Notes: generated from the sequence alone by a model not told the origin. 64,000 bases of DNA from an uncultured Corynebacterium sp. (GCF_946221155.1 NZ_CAMIAN010000008.1:1-64000), one strand, 5' to 3'; positions 7,521-18,238 are shown, numbered from the stretch's first letter. Numbers and translations: made by a program.

Positions 7521-9169
7521 GCGGGGCCATCACAGGGTGGATCCCTGTCATCATGGTCATCATTGCCCTCGCGGCTTGCTACGTGCCACTGGGCAACTAC
7601 ATGGCCGCCACGTTCACATCCAAGAAGCACAATGCCTTCGAACGTGGCTTCTACCGCCTGATCGGCGTAAACCCCGACGGCCAGCAAAAGTGGACCCGCT
7701 ACTGCGCGAGCCTGCTGGCCTTTTCCACCCTCAGTGTCGTGTTCGTGTACCTGCTGCAGCGCGTGCAGCAGGCGCTGCCCCTGAACCACGGCAAGGAGCC
7801 CGTGCACTGGGACCAAGCGTGGAACACCGCCGTATCCTTCACGACCAACACCAACTGGCAGTCCTACTCCGGTGAGACGGCCATGACCGTCTTCACCCAG
7901 ATGGCGGGCCTGGCCGTGCAGAACTTCGTGTCCGCCGCAGTGGGCATTACCGTGGCCATCGCGCTGATCCGCGGCCTGGCCAACCGCATGGGCAACGGCC
8001 AGATTGGCAACTTCTGGGTGGATCTAACCCGCGCGGTCTTCCGCGTCCTGCTGCCGATGGCGATCATCGGTGCGATCCTGCTGATCTCCCAGGGTGCGAT
8101 CCAGAATTTCCACGCGCCGACCACTGTGGAAACGATTACGGGTGGCCAGCAGACCATCCCGGGCGGTGCAGTGGCCTCGCAGGAAGTCATCAAGGAGCTG
8201 GGTACCAACGGTGGTGGCTACTTCAACGCCAACTCTGCCCACCCGTATGAGAACCCCAACGCATGGACCAACATGCTGGAAATCTTCCTCATCCTGGTGA
8301 TCCCGGTCAGCCTGACGCGCACCTTCGGCAAGATGGTCAACGACACCCGCCAGGGTTGGGCCGTGCTGGCCGCCATGGCCGTGCTGTACTTCACCTCCCT
8401 GGCAGTCGTTATGTCCAGCGAAACCTCTCTGGCTGCATTCCAGGGTGGCGGCATGGAGGGCAAGGAGTACCGCCTGGGCGTACTGCCTTCCTCCTTCTTC
8501 GCCGTCACCACGACAATGACGTCGACGGGCGCGGTGGACTCCTTCCACTCCAGTTACCACCCGCTGGCTGGCGGCATGCTGATCCTGGACATGATGCTGG
8601 GCGAGATCTCCCCTGGTGGCGTGGGCACCGGTCTGTACGGCATGCTCATGATCGCGCTGCTCAGCGTGTTCGTCGCCGGCCTGATGGTCGGCCGCACTCC
8701 GGAATACCTCGGCAAGCGCATCGGTGTTTCCGAGATCACGAAGGTCAGCCTGTACATCCTGGTCATGCCGACGTTGGTTCTGGCTGGCGTGGGTATTTCC
8801 GCCATGCTGCCGTCTACCCGGGACTCGGTATCCGCCGATGGTCCGCACGGCTTCAGCGACATCGTTTACGCCTACACCTCGGCCTCTAACAACAACGGTT
8901 CCGCGTTCGCCGGCTTCGGTGCAGACACCCCGTGGTTCAACATCACCCTGGGTCTGTGCATGCTGCTGGGCCGCTTCTTGCCGATCGTGTTTGCGCTGGC
9001 TCTGGCCGGCGACTTCGCTAAGCAAAAGCCGGCTGCCGAAACCGCCGGAACTCTCCCCACCCACCGCCCGCAATTCGTGGGAGTGATGGTCGGTATCGCC
9101 GTCATCGTCGGTGCCCTGACCTTCCTGCCCACCCTGGTCCTCGGCCCATTGACGGAGGCTTTGTCATGA
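7517..9169 (+). CDS. kdpA: K+-transporting ATPase subunit A (potassium channel subunit)
   Basis: Ion-selective subunit of the high-affinity KdpFABC potassium pump in the inner membrane. Its 550 residues have about ten helices and four selectivity-loop regions, including TNTNWQSYSGE, TNGGGYFNANSAHPYENP, TSTGAVDSFHSSY and TSASNNNGSAFAG. Length is normal. It overlaps kdpF and kdpB by 4 nt each. Expression is presumably controlled by KdpDE encoded downstream. Confidence 0.98.
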   Translation: MSGAITGWIPVIMVIIALAACYVPLGNYMAATFTSKKHNAFERGFYRLIGVNPDGQQKWTRYCASLLAFSTLSVVFVYLLQRVQQALPLNHGKEPVHWDQAWNTAVSFTTNTNWQSYSGETAMTVFTQMAGLAVQNFVSAAVGITVAIALIRGLANRMGNGQIGNFWVDLTRAVFRVLLPMAIIGAILLISQGAIQNFHAPTTVETITGGQQTIPGGAVASQEVIKELGTNGGGYFNANSAHPYENPNAWTNMLEIFLILVIPVSLTRTFGKMVNDTRQGWAVLAAMAVLYFTSLAVVMSSETSLAAFQGGGMEGKEYRLGVLPSSFFAVTTTMTSTGAVDSFHSSYHPLAGGMLILDMMLGEISPGGVGTGLYGMLMIALLSVFVAGLMVGRTPEYLGKRIGVSEITKVSLYILVMPTLVLAGVGISAMLPSTRDSVSADGPHGFSDIVYAYTSASNNNGSAFAGFGADTPWFNITLGLCMLLGRFLPIVFALALAGDFAKQKPAAETAGTLPTHRPQFVGVMVGIAVIVGALTFLPTLVLGPLTEALS

Positions 9170-11382
9170 CAACCCTAAATGCCGTTTCCCACTCCGAAGC
9201 GAAGCGTGCGAAGGCCCCGGCTAAGCACGATAAGAAGAAAAGCGAGGGCGCCTTTTCCGCAGCCCAACTAAAGCAGGCTCTGCCGCTGGCGTTGAAAAAA
9301 ATGGATCCGCGCCTTCTGTATAAGACGCCAGTGATGTTCCTGGTGGAGGTCGGCGCGCTTTTCACCTTTATTTTGGCGATCGCGCATCCTTCCTTGTTCA
9401 CCTGGTCCATCACGGTGTGGCTGTGGCTGACGGTTCTGTTCGCCACCTTGGCCGAGTCTGTGGCCGAGGGGCGCGGTAGGGCGCAGGCGGACGCCCTGCG
9501 CGCCACCCGCACTCAGTCGAATGCTCTCAAGTTCACCGGTTCCGACGTGAACGATCCCCACCTGGCACCGGCGTTGGAGAACTCTGGTGCGGGCATGCAG
9601 GAGGTCACCGAGGAGGTCTCCAGCGAGTCCCTTCTGCCGGGAGACATCGTGCTGGTCAGCGCCGGTAACGTGATCCCCGCCGACGGCGACGTCATCATGG
9701 GCGCCGCCAGCGTGGACGAATCCGCCGTCACGGGTGAATCCGCGCCCGTCATCCGCGAATCTGGCGGTGACCGCTCCGCCGTCACGGGTGGTACCCGCGT
9801 GCTCTCTGATGCGATTGCTATCCGCGTAACCTGCAAGCCAGGTGAGTCATTTATGGACCGCATGATCGGCCTGGTCGAGGGCGCGGAGCGCAAGAAGACC
9901 CCGAACGAGTTGGCCTTGGGCACCCTGCTGATCGTGCTGACGATCATCTTCATGATCGTGGTGTTGGCTCTGGCTCCGATGGCCGCGTTCAACGGCGCCG
10001 AGCAGTCGCCGGTCGTGCTGGTCGCCCTGCTTGTCTGTCTGATCCCCACCACCATCGGCGCGCTTCTGTCCGCCATCGGCATCGCGGGCATGGATCGCCT
10101 GGTACAGCACAATGTGTTGGCCATGTCCGGCCGCGCCGTTGAGGCCGCGGGTGACGTAGCCACCCTGCTGCTGGACAAGACGGGCACCATCACCATCGGT
10201 GACCGCCAGGCCAGCGAGTTCGTCGCCATGGAGGGCATCAACCAGGAAGAACTCATCTACGCCTGCCAGCTATCTTCCCTGGCCGACGAGACCCCGGAGG
10301 GCCGCTCCATAGTGCAGCTCGCCGAGAAGAAGTCCGGCCTGGCCATCCCGGAAAAGACCTTCCGCGACGCAGAGTTCATCCCCTTCACCGCGCAGACCCG
10401 TATGAGTGGCATCCAGCTGCCCGCCGGCGCCGGAGAGCACACGGAGTGGTCCACAGGCCACCAGGCCGCGCACCGCAAGATCGTCAAGGGCGCAGCCTCC
10501 GAAATTGCGAAGCTCGTGACGAACCTCGGCGGAGACGTCCCGCCGTCCATCACCGACGTCGTCAACGACATCTCCAATAGCGGTGGCACCGCACTGGTCG
10601 TGGCAGAAATCGCCCTTGACTCCCAGGGTGAAGACGTTACCGGCCGAGTACTGGGCGTCATCCACCTCAAAGACGTAGTCAAGCCGGGCATGACAGAGCG
10701 CTTCGAGCAGTTACGCAAGATGGGCATCCGCACCGTCATGGTCACCGGCGATAACGCCCTGACCGCGAAGGCCATCGCTGCCGAGGCGGGCGTGGACGAT
10801 GTCCTCGCGGAGGCAACCCCAGAGCAGAAACTGGAGTTGATCCGCAAGGAACAGGCCAAGGGGCGCCTCGTGGCCATGACCGGCGACGGCACCAACGATG
10901 CTCCCGCTCTGGCCCAGGCCGACGTGGGCGTGGCGATGAACACCGGCACCACCGCGGCCAAGGAGGCCGGCAACATGGTGGATCTGGATTCCGACCCGAC
11001 CAAGCTCATCGACGTTGTGGCCATCGGCAAGCAGTTGCTGATCACCCGCGGTGCACTGACCACCTTCAGTATCGCCAATGACATTGCGAAGTACTTCGCC
11101 ATCATTCCCGCGATGTTCGTGGTCGCCTTCCCGGGCCTGTCCGCGCTAAACATCATGCGCCTGCACTCCTCCGAGTCCGCGATCCTGTCCGCTGTGATCT
11201 TCAACGCGCTAGTCATTATCGCGTTGATCCCGCTGGCGTTGAAGGGCGTGAAGTACCGCGCAGGGTCGGCAGCCTCGCTGCTGTCTCGCAACCTGACAAT
11301 CTTTGGTTTGGGCGGCGTGATCGTACCGTTCATCGGCATCAAGATCATCGACCTGATTATCTCCGGAATCTTCGGACTTTAA
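9166..11382 (+). CDS. kdpB: K+-transporting P-type ATPase subunit B
   Basis: ATP-hydrolysing subunit of KdpFABC. Its 738 residues carry P-type motifs in order: TGES actuator loop (SAVTGESAPV), phosphorylation site DKTGTIT near residue 340, and hinge GDGTNDAPALAQADVGVAMN. The membrane motif LIPTTIGALLSAIGIAGM is typical of KdpB. The first 50 residues are Lys/Ala-rich and longer than in E. coli. ATGA overlap with kdpA. Confidence 0.98.
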   Translation: MTTLNAVSHSEAKRAKAPAKHDKKKSEGAFSAAQLKQALPLALKKMDPRLLYKTPVMFLVEVGALFTFILAIAHPSLFTWSITVWLWLTVLFATLAESVAEGRGRAQADALRATRTQSNALKFTGSDVNDPHLAPALENSGAGMQEVTEEVSSESLLPGDIVLVSAGNVIPADGDVIMGAASVDESAVTGESAPVIRESGGDRSAVTGGTRVLSDAIAIRVTCKPGESFMDRMIGLVEGAERKKTPNELALGTLLIVLTIIFMIVVLALAPMAAFNGAEQSPVVLVALLVCLIPTTIGALLSAIGIAGMDRLVQHNVLAMSGRAVEAAGDVATLLLDKTGTITIGDRQASEFVAMEGINQEELIYACQLSSLADETPEGRSIVQLAEKKSGLAIPEKTFRDAEFIPFTAQTRMSGIQLPAGAGEHTEWSTGHQAAHRKIVKGAASEIAKLVTNLGGDVPPSITDVVNDISNSGGTALVVAEIALDSQGEDVTGRVLGVIHLKDVVKPGMTERFEQLRKMGIRTVMVTGDNALTAKAIAAEAGVDDVLAEATPEQKLELIRKEQAKGRLVAMTGDGTNDAPALAQADVGVAMNTGTTAAKEAGNMVDLDSDPTKLIDVVAIGKQLLITRGALTTFSIANDIAKYFAIIPAMFVVAFPGLSALNIMRLHSSESAILSAVIFNALVIIALIPLALKGVKYRAGSAASLLSRNLTIFGLGGVIVPFIGIKIIDLIISGIFGL

Positions 11383-11433
11383 CCCCCTCCTGGGCTGGCT
11401 GCCGCCAGCCCGCTTGTGAAAGGAAACAGAAAA

Positions 11434-12027
11434 ATGGCACGCGCAACTTCAAGTAACGGCTTGCGTCTGGCCTCCACCTCGGTGCGCATCTTCTTCCTGC
11501 TCACCCTGATCTTGGGCATCATCTACCCAGCGTTCATGGTCGGCGTGGGACGGATCATGCCCGCCAAGGCGGACGGATCAATGATCACCAACTCTGCTGG
11601 CCAAGCGGCCGGTTCCACCCTTATCGCTCAGGAAGTCACGAAGCCGGGCTTCTTCTTCCCTCGTCCTTCTGCCGCTGGGAATAATGGCTATGACGCCATG
11701 TCGTCCTCCGCCACCAACCTGTCTCCCTATAGCAAGGAATACCAGGAGGCCATCGCCTCCAAGCGGGACGAGGTCGCAAAACGCGAGGGTGTTTCCCCCA
11801 ATGAGGTGCCTGTCGACGCCATAACTTCCTCTGGCTCCGGCCTGGACCCGCACATCTCCACCGCCTATGCGAAGCTGCAGACCCCGCGCGTGGCGAGGGA
11901 ACGCAAGCTGGACGAGCAAAAGGTGGAACAGCTGGTAGCGGAAGCCACCGAGGGCAACTACACAGGCAGCTCCGACGGAGCCCCGGTGAACGTGGTGAAG
12001 CTGAACAAGGCGCTGAGCGAGCTGTAA
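11434..12027 (+). CDS. kdpC: K+-transporting ATPase subunit C
   Basis: Single-span accessory subunit of KdpFABC, 197 residues. One N-terminal helix (SVRIFFLLTLILGIIYPAF) precedes an extracytoplasmic domain with GSTLIAQ, PGFFFPRPSAAG and DAITSSGSGLDPHIS, all KdpC landmarks. ATG 11434 is preferred over GTG 11416 because GAAAGGA sits about 9 nt before the ATG. A 51-bp gap separates it from kdpB and about 150 bp from kdpD. Confidence 0.95.
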   Translation: MARATSSNGLRLASTSVRIFFLLTLILGIIYPAFMVGVGRIMPAKADGSMITNSAGQAAGSTLIAQEVTKPGFFFPRPSAAGNNGYDAMSSSATNLSPYSKEYQEAIASKRDEVAKREGVSPNEVPVDAITSSGSGLDPHISTAYAKLQTPRVARERKLDEQKVEQLVAEATEGNYTGSSDGAPVNVVKLNKALSEL

Positions 12028-12179
12028 CAGGCGAGCTATAGCGAGGCCGCAGCGGGCGCGGACACGTGCCCGCAAAACCCAGGCGCGGTCGGTCTCAAGG
12101 TGTAAAACAGGCACTAGCGCCCGGACGCGTGGCGTCCAAACATTTCAGCGCAAGATAAACAACAGGAGTAACAACAACA

Positions 12180-14849
12180 ATGACTAAGCGTGGCACGCTG
12201 AAGGTGTACCTCGGCTTCGCCCCAGGCGTGGGCAAGACGTGTGCCATGCTCAGCGAAGCGCACGACTTGTACGACCGCGGGCGGGACGTGCTGGTCGGCA
12301 TCGTGGAAGACCACGGGCGCGAACGCACCCGCAAGCTCACCGAGGGGCTGCCCATGTTGCCGCGCAAAACGGTCCCACACCGTGGCGGCAACTACGAGGA
12401 GCTGGACCTCGAGGCGGCGCTGGAGGCGCACCCGGAGATCATTCTGGTCGATGAGCTGGCGCACACCGTGGTGGGCGCGCAAGATACGGACGGCAGCCGC
12501 CCTGCCGAGGCGGCCAAGCGCTGGCACGACGTGTACGCGCTGCTTGATGCTGGCATCGACGTCATCTCCACGATGAACATCCAGCACCTGGAATCCCTCA
12601 ACGACGTGGTCTCGGCCGTCACCGGTACGCGCCAGCAGGAGACGGTGCCGGACCAGGTGCTTCGGGACGCCGACGAAATCGAGCTGGTGGACCTCTCCCC
12701 CGACGCGCTACGCATCCGCCTGGCCCGCGGAGAGGTCTACCGCCATCAGCAGGCCGAAACCGCACTGAACAACTACTTCCGGGTAGGTAACCTGACCGCC
12801 CTGCGCGAGCTGAGCCTATTGTGGCTGGCCGACAAGGTCGACGAAGGCCTGGAGAAGTACCGCGAAGACAAGAAAATCGAGGAAAACTGGCCTACCCGCG
12901 AGCGCGTGGTTGTGGGCGTACGCGGCGATGAGGTGTCCGAGGCGCTGATCCGCCGCGGGGCCCGCATCACCCAGCGCGTGGCCGGGCGAGAGATGCTCGT
13001 GGTGTACGTCTCCGGCGCCGATGAAGCCTTGGGAGCCGATCTTCCCCAACGTCTACGGCGGCTGCAGGAACTCACCGAATCCTTGGACGGCCAGTGGAGG
13101 GTGATCGAAGGCGACAATGTCGCCGATACCCTGCTGGAATTCGCCCGCACAGTGAATGCCTCTCAGCTGGTGATTGGCCTGGGCTCGCGCTTGAGCCGGC
13201 TGTTCAGCTCCACCAGCCACAAAATCATCGACGGTTCAGGGCGCATCGACGTGCACATCGTCTCCACGTCCGGAACCAGCGATGGAAAAACCGAGGGCCA
13301 GGCCGGTGGAAAGCTCACTGCAAGCCTAGAGCGATTCGGCCTTTACCGGGCGCGCCGTGCCGGGCTTGATACCTCGAAGCAGCTGAGCCCGACGCGCCGC
13401 TGGCTCGGTTGGTTGCTGGCAGTAGCAGGTCCGGTGCTGCTGACCCTTTTCATGCTGCCCTTCGACCGGACCGATGGGGCGCTGGGTTCCATCCTTCTGG
13501 GATACCTGACCATCGCAGTGTTCGCCGCATTGGCTGGTGGCTTTGGCCCATCGATCGTGGCGGTGGTCATTGGGTCGATTCTGGCCAACTGGTTCTTCAC
13601 GCGCCCTTTCCACACGCTGACAGTCACCGAACCGGCGAACATGGTGCAGATCGCCCTGTTTTTCGTCATTTCCGCGGCAGTGGCGGTGGTTGTGGACATT
13701 GCTGAAAGGCGCCGTGCAATTGCCAATCGGCGTTTGGGCCAAGCGGTGGTGCTATCCGACCTGGCCCGTGGCGCACTGGACGAGGGCGACGATATCCGCA
13801 GCCTGCTGGCTCGCCTGCGGGAAACATTCAATCTGCGCCGGGTGGATTTGCAGCAGTACTCCAAGGAACGCAAGAAGTGGGTGACGATGGAAACCACCGA
13901 TCCGGGTGGCCTTGGCACCCCCTGGAATAGCAAGAAAGCCCCGGCACACGTAGGCGCTGGCGATGGCATGCGCTTCGTCATTGGCGGCCGCGACCTCTCC
14001 CCCGCCGAAAGCGCGATGATCGAGGCCCATGGTGCCCGCATCATCGCAATCATCGACCGCGAGCAGATCGACGCGATGCGCCGAGCCACCGCCGCGCTGG
14101 AGGCCGGCAACCGCGTGGGTACCGCCCTGTTGACCGCAGTGTCCCACGACTTGCGCACCCCACTTTCCGGCATAAAAGCCGCCGTCAGCGCGCTCAATAT
14201 GGACGACGTGCAGTTAGACGAGGAATCCCGCTCGTTGCTGCTGGAAACCATAGAGAGCAGTACCGACCGGTTGGAAACGGTCATCGGCAACCTGCTGGAC
14301 ATGAGCCGTGTGAACTCCAACACCGTCACCGTGCACCATGCCCCGGTGCTCTACTCCACGGTTGTCGAGGCCGTGCTCGCGGAGCTGCCGGAGGCTGCAC
14401 AGCACATCGATTCTTTTGTTGACGCCACCGTTCCGCCGGTTCTGGGCGATGCCGGTCTCGTGCAGCGCATCATCGCCAATATTGTGATTAATGCTCGCGC
14501 CTATGCGCCGAATTCCCAGATCGAACTGCACGCCCAACCAGTTGGCGGAGGCGCCGACACTGTTGAAATCGCAATCGCCGACCACGGCCCCGGCTTCCCC
14601 GTGGAGCACTTGAATGATGTGTTCACCCCCTTCCAGCGCCTCGGTGATCAGACCGCGAATAAGAACGGGCTGGGGTTGGGCTTGGCAGTGGCCCGCGGAT
14701 TCGCCGAAGCCATGAGCGGAACCCTGGAGGCACGCGAAACCCCAGGTGGAGGCGCCACTCTGGTTCTATCCCTGCCGGCGGCAAAGATGGAATCGAAGGA
14801 CGGGGAGGCACGTGGCGTCACAAAGAAAGAAGTAGAGGAAACACTATGA
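12180..14849 (+). CDS. kdpD: Osmosensitive K+ channel sensor histidine kinase KdpD
   Basis: Membrane sensor kinase that phosphorylates KdpE under potassium limitation or osmotic stress. 889 residues: N-terminal KdpD domain with Walker-A-like GFAPGVGKT, a UspA-like domain (about 240-370), four clustered helices (DUF4118, about 400-510), a GAF-like region, then the kinase with H-box SHDLRTPLSG (His near 655), N-box IANIVINARAYAP, and ATP lid motifs DHGPGFP and GLGLGLAVARG. AACAGGAG precedes the ATG. The last 4 nt overlap kdpE. Confidence 0.97.
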   Translation: MTKRGTLKVYLGFAPGVGKTCAMLSEAHDLYDRGRDVLVGIVEDHGRERTRKLTEGLPMLPRKTVPHRGGNYEELDLEAALEAHPEIILVDELAHTVVGAQDTDGSRPAEAAKRWHDVYALLDAGIDVISTMNIQHLESLNDVVSAVTGTRQQETVPDQVLRDADEIELVDLSPDALRIRLARGEVYRHQQAETALNNYFRVGNLTALRELSLLWLADKVDEGLEKYREDKKIEENWPTRERVVVGVRGDEVSEALIRRGARITQRVAGREMLVVYVSGADEALGADLPQRLRRLQELTESLDGQWRVIEGDNVADTLLEFARTVNASQLVIGLGSRLSRLFSSTSHKIIDGSGRIDVHIVSTSGTSDGKTEGQAGGKLTASLERFGLYRARRAGLDTSKQLSPTRRWLGWLLAVAGPVLLTLFMLPFDRTDGALGSILLGYLTIAVFAALAGGFGPSIVAVVIGSILANWFFTRPFHTLTVTEPANMVQIALFFVISAAVAVVVDIAERRRAIANRRLGQAVVLSDLARGALDEGDDIRSLLARLRETFNLRRVDLQQYSKERKKWVTMETTDPGGLGTPWNSKKAPAHVGAGDGMRFVIGGRDLSPAESAMIEAHGARIIAIIDREQIDAMRRATAALEAGNRVGTALLTAVSHDLRTPLSGIKAAVSALNMDDVQLDEESRSLLLETIESSTDRLETVIGNLLDMSRVNSNTVTVHHAPVLYSTVVEAVLAELPEAAQHIDSFVDATVPPVLGDAGLVQRIIANIVINARAYAPNSQIELHAQPVGGGADTVEIAIADHGPGFPVEHLNDVFTPFQRLGDQTANKNGLGLGLAVARGFAEAMSGTLEARETPGGGATLVLSLPAAKMESKDGEARGVTKKEVEETL

Positions 14850-15538
14850 GTGGCGAAAAGATCTTAATGGTCGAAGACGACGTTGCACTGGCGAACGCCG
14901 TGCTCGTTACCCTCCGGTCTCGGGGCTACGACGTGCAGGTGGCAACGACAGCGACGGCAGCGATTCAGATGGCCTCGAAGTGGCACCCGCAGGCGGTGCT
15001 GCTGGATTTGGGTCTGCCAGATCTCAGCGGCCTGGAGGTGCTGCGCGCGCTACGAAACTGGACTGACATACCGGTGCTCGTTGTTTCCGCGCGTCACGAC
15101 GAGTCCGGCAAGATCAACGCCCTGGACGAAGGCGCGGACGACTACGTGACCAAACCGTTTTCGGTTGGCGAGCTACTTGCCCGGCTGCGGGCGGCGCTGC
15201 GTAGGGCGCCCGGCGCGCCGGTTCCGGAGGAACCCGTGGTAGAAACCTCGGACGGGCGCGTGCAATTCGACCTTCCAGACAAGCGGGTTACCGTGGACGG
15301 GCAGGACGTGCACCTGACCCCGCGCGAATGGGGTATCGCCGAGCATATGATCCGCCACCGGGGAACTCTGGTGACGAAGGTGGAGTTGCTGCAGGCGGTC
15401 TGGGGCCAGGCCTACAAGAAGGAGACAAACTACCTGCGGGTGTATATCTCCCAGCTGCGCCAGAAGCTGGAAGTGGACCCGGCGAACCCGCAGTATTTTA
15501 CGACGGAGACGGGCGTGGGCTACCGGCTGGTGCTGTGA
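14846..15538 (+). CDS. kdpE: KDP operon response regulator KdpE
   Basis: OmpR/PhoB-type DNA-binding regulator, 230 residues. The receiver domain has the acidic pair (VEDD), phospho-acceptor Asp in LLDLGLPDLSG, and the DYVTKPF lysine. The C-terminal winged helix includes LTPREWGIAEHMIRHRG and TNYLRVYISQLRQKLE. Coupled to kdpD by an ATGA overlap. Expected target: the kdp promoter region, where phased repeats are seen at 7267-7305. Confidence 0.97.
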   Translation: MSGEKILMVEDDVALANAVLVTLRSRGYDVQVATTATAAIQMASKWHPQAVLLDLGLPDLSGLEVLRALRNWTDIPVLVVSARHDESGKINALDEGADDYVTKPFSVGELLARLRAALRRAPGAPVPEEPVVETSDGRVQFDLPDKRVTVDGQDVHLTPREWGIAEHMIRHRGTLVTKVELLQAVWGQAYKKETNYLRVYISQLRQKLEVDPANPQYFTTETGVGYRLVL

Positions 15539-15683
15539 CGGGTTGGTGTTGGCGCCGGCGAAGGTTTAACCGGCATCGGGGAGTTCACCTGGCGGTCATG
15601 TTGTCTTAAACAGCACGCAAAAACGAGATGGAAATATATGTGTGGTTTTATTCACAATTCGCAGTAGATAGGCGCGGCTTTCC

Positions 15684-18197
15684 ATGCAGCTCAACAACTT
15701 CAAACCCTCGGTATCCCAGCGCAGCCAGCACAACCAGCGCAGCCATCGCAAGGTGGCAGGCATTTCTCTGGCCCTGGCCATGATCCCCTTCGGTGCGGTC
15801 CCCGCGGCCAACGCGGCCGTCGGCTCCGAGACCGTGATCGGCTCCACCTTGGGATCCTCTAGCTTCGGCTCCTCGGCGGGGTCTTCCATCTCGGGCTCAC
15901 TGGGTTCTGGTGCTTTGGGTTCTGGCGCATTGGGCTCCTCCAAGCCGGGCACCCCGGAGGCCCCTGGTGCGCAGTCCACCTTCGAGCGCACTGCTACCTA
16001 CCCGGTGTATGAAAACCGCCCCGAAGGCGCAGATAAGTCTGCGGAGACGGTGGCAGAAATCTCTACGGTTTCCAAGGATGGCAAGACGCTGATCCACACG
16101 GACGCCCTGGCGCAGCGCATCGGCTTTATCGACATCAGCGACCCGAACGCTCCGAAGGGGCTGGGCACCCTGGATCTGAAGGCACAGGGGCACGCCAAGG
16201 ATGAGCCGACCTCCGTGGCCGTGTACGGCGACTACCTCTTGGTGGTTATCGACGAGACTGGCGGGGACTTCGCCAATCCGAAGGGCCGCGTGGACATCGT
16301 GCGAGTCTCCGACCGCACCCGCGTTTCCTCCATCGACTTGCAGGGGCAGCCGGATTCCATCGCCATCTCCCCCGCTGGCGCGCCGGGCAAGCCCAAGGCC
16401 GCCATCGCCATGGAGAACCAGCGCAACGAGGAACACAACGACGGCAAACTGCCGCAGCTGCCCACCGGCTTTGTGCAGACCATCGACCTGTCCGGGGATG
16501 CCAAGGATTGGAAGGCTACCCCGATCCGCTTCGAGGACGAAAGCGGCAAGCTGCTGGACATCGTAAAAAAGGCCGGGCTGGACACCCCGGAGGATCTGGA
16601 GCCGGAGTACGTCAGCATCAACGGCAAAAACCAGCTGGCCGTCACCCTGCAAGAGAACAACGGCGTGGCCATCATCGACCTGCAGACCAACCGCATCACC
16701 AACGTGTTCAGCGCAGGTAGCGCTGAGGTCAAGGGCGTGGACACCCAGTCCGATAAGCTCATCAACCCCACCGACACCCTGCCGGCCACCCCGCGCGAGC
16801 CGGATGCCATCGCGTGGATCGACGATAACCACGTGGCCACCGCAAACGAGGGCGATTGGAAGGGTGGCACCCGCGGCTGGACCGTCTTCAATAGCAACGG
16901 CGAGACCGTCTGGGATGCCGGCAACTCCGTGGAGAACCTGGCCATCCGCCACGGCTTGCACAACAACAAGCGCGCCAAGAAGAAGGGCGTGGAGATCGAG
17001 GGCATCGCCACCGCCAAGATGAATGGCACCAACTACGCCTTCGTCGGCTCCGAGCGCTCCAACTTCGTGGCCGTGTACAACGTCAACGATCCGGCGAACC
17101 CGCAGTTCGTGCAGATGCTGTTCACCACCAACGGCCCAGAGGGAATCCTGCCGATCCCGGAGCGCAACATGCTAGCCGTTTCCAGTGAGGTCGACGAGCC
17201 GGACAACGCCGTGCGTAGCGCGGTGACGCTCTATCGTCTGGGTGGCCAGGATTCTCAGCCCTCCATTGTTTCCGCCGACGAGGGCGATGCGCCGATCGGA
17301 TGGGGTGCGCTCGGCGCTATGACCGCCGATCCGAAGGACGCCAACCGCCTGTACGCGGCCTCCGACTCCGCCTACGCCAACGGCTGGGTCTACACGATCG
17401 ACACCTCCAAGGAACCCGCCGTGATCACCGAACGCCGCGCCGTAAAGCGCGACGGTGCCCCGGCCGAGGACCTGGACATCGAGGGCATCTCCGTCGCAGC
17501 CGACGGTGGCTTCTGGATTGCTTCCGAGGGCAAGAAGGGCAAGGATAACCGCCTCTTCCACACCGATAAGGACCTCAACATCACCTCCACCGTCGAAATG
17601 CCTTCCGACGTTGCTGAGCACATCGGCAAGTGGGGACTAGAGGGCGTCAGTTCCACAAAGGACGAAAACGGCGTGGAACAGCTCTTCGTCGCCGTGCAGC
17701 GGCCGCTGTGGAAGGCCCCGGAGGCAAAGAAGCTCGAGGCGCTGGAGGGCGAGAACACCACGCGCATCGGCAAGTACAACACGAAGACCAAGCAGTGGCA
17801 GTGGTTCGGCTACGAGCTGGAGAAGCCCGCTGGCAAGGGCGACTGGATGGGCCTGTCGGAGATCACGGCGCTGGACGATAAGCACCTGCTGGTGATTGAG
17901 CGCGACAAGCTGAACGGCCCGGATGCGAAGGTCAAGCGCGTAATGAAGGTGACGCTACCCGAGGGCGGCGCTGAGGGTGCAGCTGCTGGCGCGAATGGTG
18001 GCGAGCTGCCGATGGTCAAGAAGGAGCTGGCCGTGGACGTGCTGCCGAAGCTGCGTGCCACCAATGGCTGGACGCAGGAGAAACTGGAAGGCTTCACCAT
18101 CGCGGCGGATGGCCAGATGTACGCGGTAACGGATAATGACGCGCTGGAGGATGCGACCGGCGAGACCGTCTTCCTGCGCCTGGGCAAGGTGAAGTAG
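15684..18197 (+). CDS. Secreted phytase-esterase-like beta-propeller protein
   Basis: Exported protein of 837 residues. The signal peptide has a basic n-region (SHRKVAGISLALAMIPFG) and a likely AANA cleavage near residue 47. A Gly/Ser-rich linker (about 50-90) follows. Residues about 90-500 resemble the choice-of-anchor-I type propeller seen with secreted phosphatases. Residues about 520-830 match the esterase-like activity of phytase family (ALGAMTADPKDANRLYAASDS, DLDIEGISVAADGGFWIASEG, LEGFTIAADGQMYAVTDND). A substrate cannot be named. No C-terminal anchor is seen. ATG 15684 lacks both a clear ribosome site and a -10 at 7 nt, so the start is less certain. Confidence 0.82.
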   Translation: MQLNNFKPSVSQRSQHNQRSHRKVAGISLALAMIPFGAVPAANAAVGSETVIGSTLGSSSFGSSAGSSISGSLGSGALGSGALGSSKPGTPEAPGAQSTFERTATYPVYENRPEGADKSAETVAEISTVSKDGKTLIHTDALAQRIGFIDISDPNAPKGLGTLDLKAQGHAKDEPTSVAVYGDYLLVVIDETGGDFANPKGRVDIVRVSDRTRVSSIDLQGQPDSIAISPAGAPGKPKAAIAMENQRNEEHNDGKLPQLPTGFVQTIDLSGDAKDWKATPIRFEDESGKLLDIVKKAGLDTPEDLEPEYVSINGKNQLAVTLQENNGVAIIDLQTNRITNVFSAGSAEVKGVDTQSDKLINPTDTLPATPREPDAIAWIDDNHVATANEGDWKGGTRGWTVFNSNGETVWDAGNSVENLAIRHGLHNNKRAKKKGVEIEGIATAKMNGTNYAFVGSERSNFVAVYNVNDPANPQFVQMLFTTNGPEGILPIPERNMLAVSSEVDEPDNAVRSAVTLYRLGGQDSQPSIVSADEGDAPIGWGALGAMTADPKDANRLYAASDSAYANGWVYTIDTSKEPAVITERRAVKRDGAPAEDLDIEGISVAADGGFWIASEGKKGKDNRLFHTDKDLNITSTVEMPSDVAEHIGKWGLEGVSSTKDENGVEQLFVAVQRPLWKAPEAKKLEALEGENTTRIGKYNTKTKQWQWFGYELEKPAGKGDWMGLSEITALDDKHLLVIERDKLNGPDAKVKRVMKVTLPEGGAEGAAAGANGGELPMVKKELAVDVLPKLRATNGWTQEKLEGFTIAADGQMYAVTDNDALEDATGETVFLRLGKVK

Positions 18198-18238
18198 CGA
18201 GGCGGGCAAGGGCACCATCTGGACAGGCCTGGGCTTCC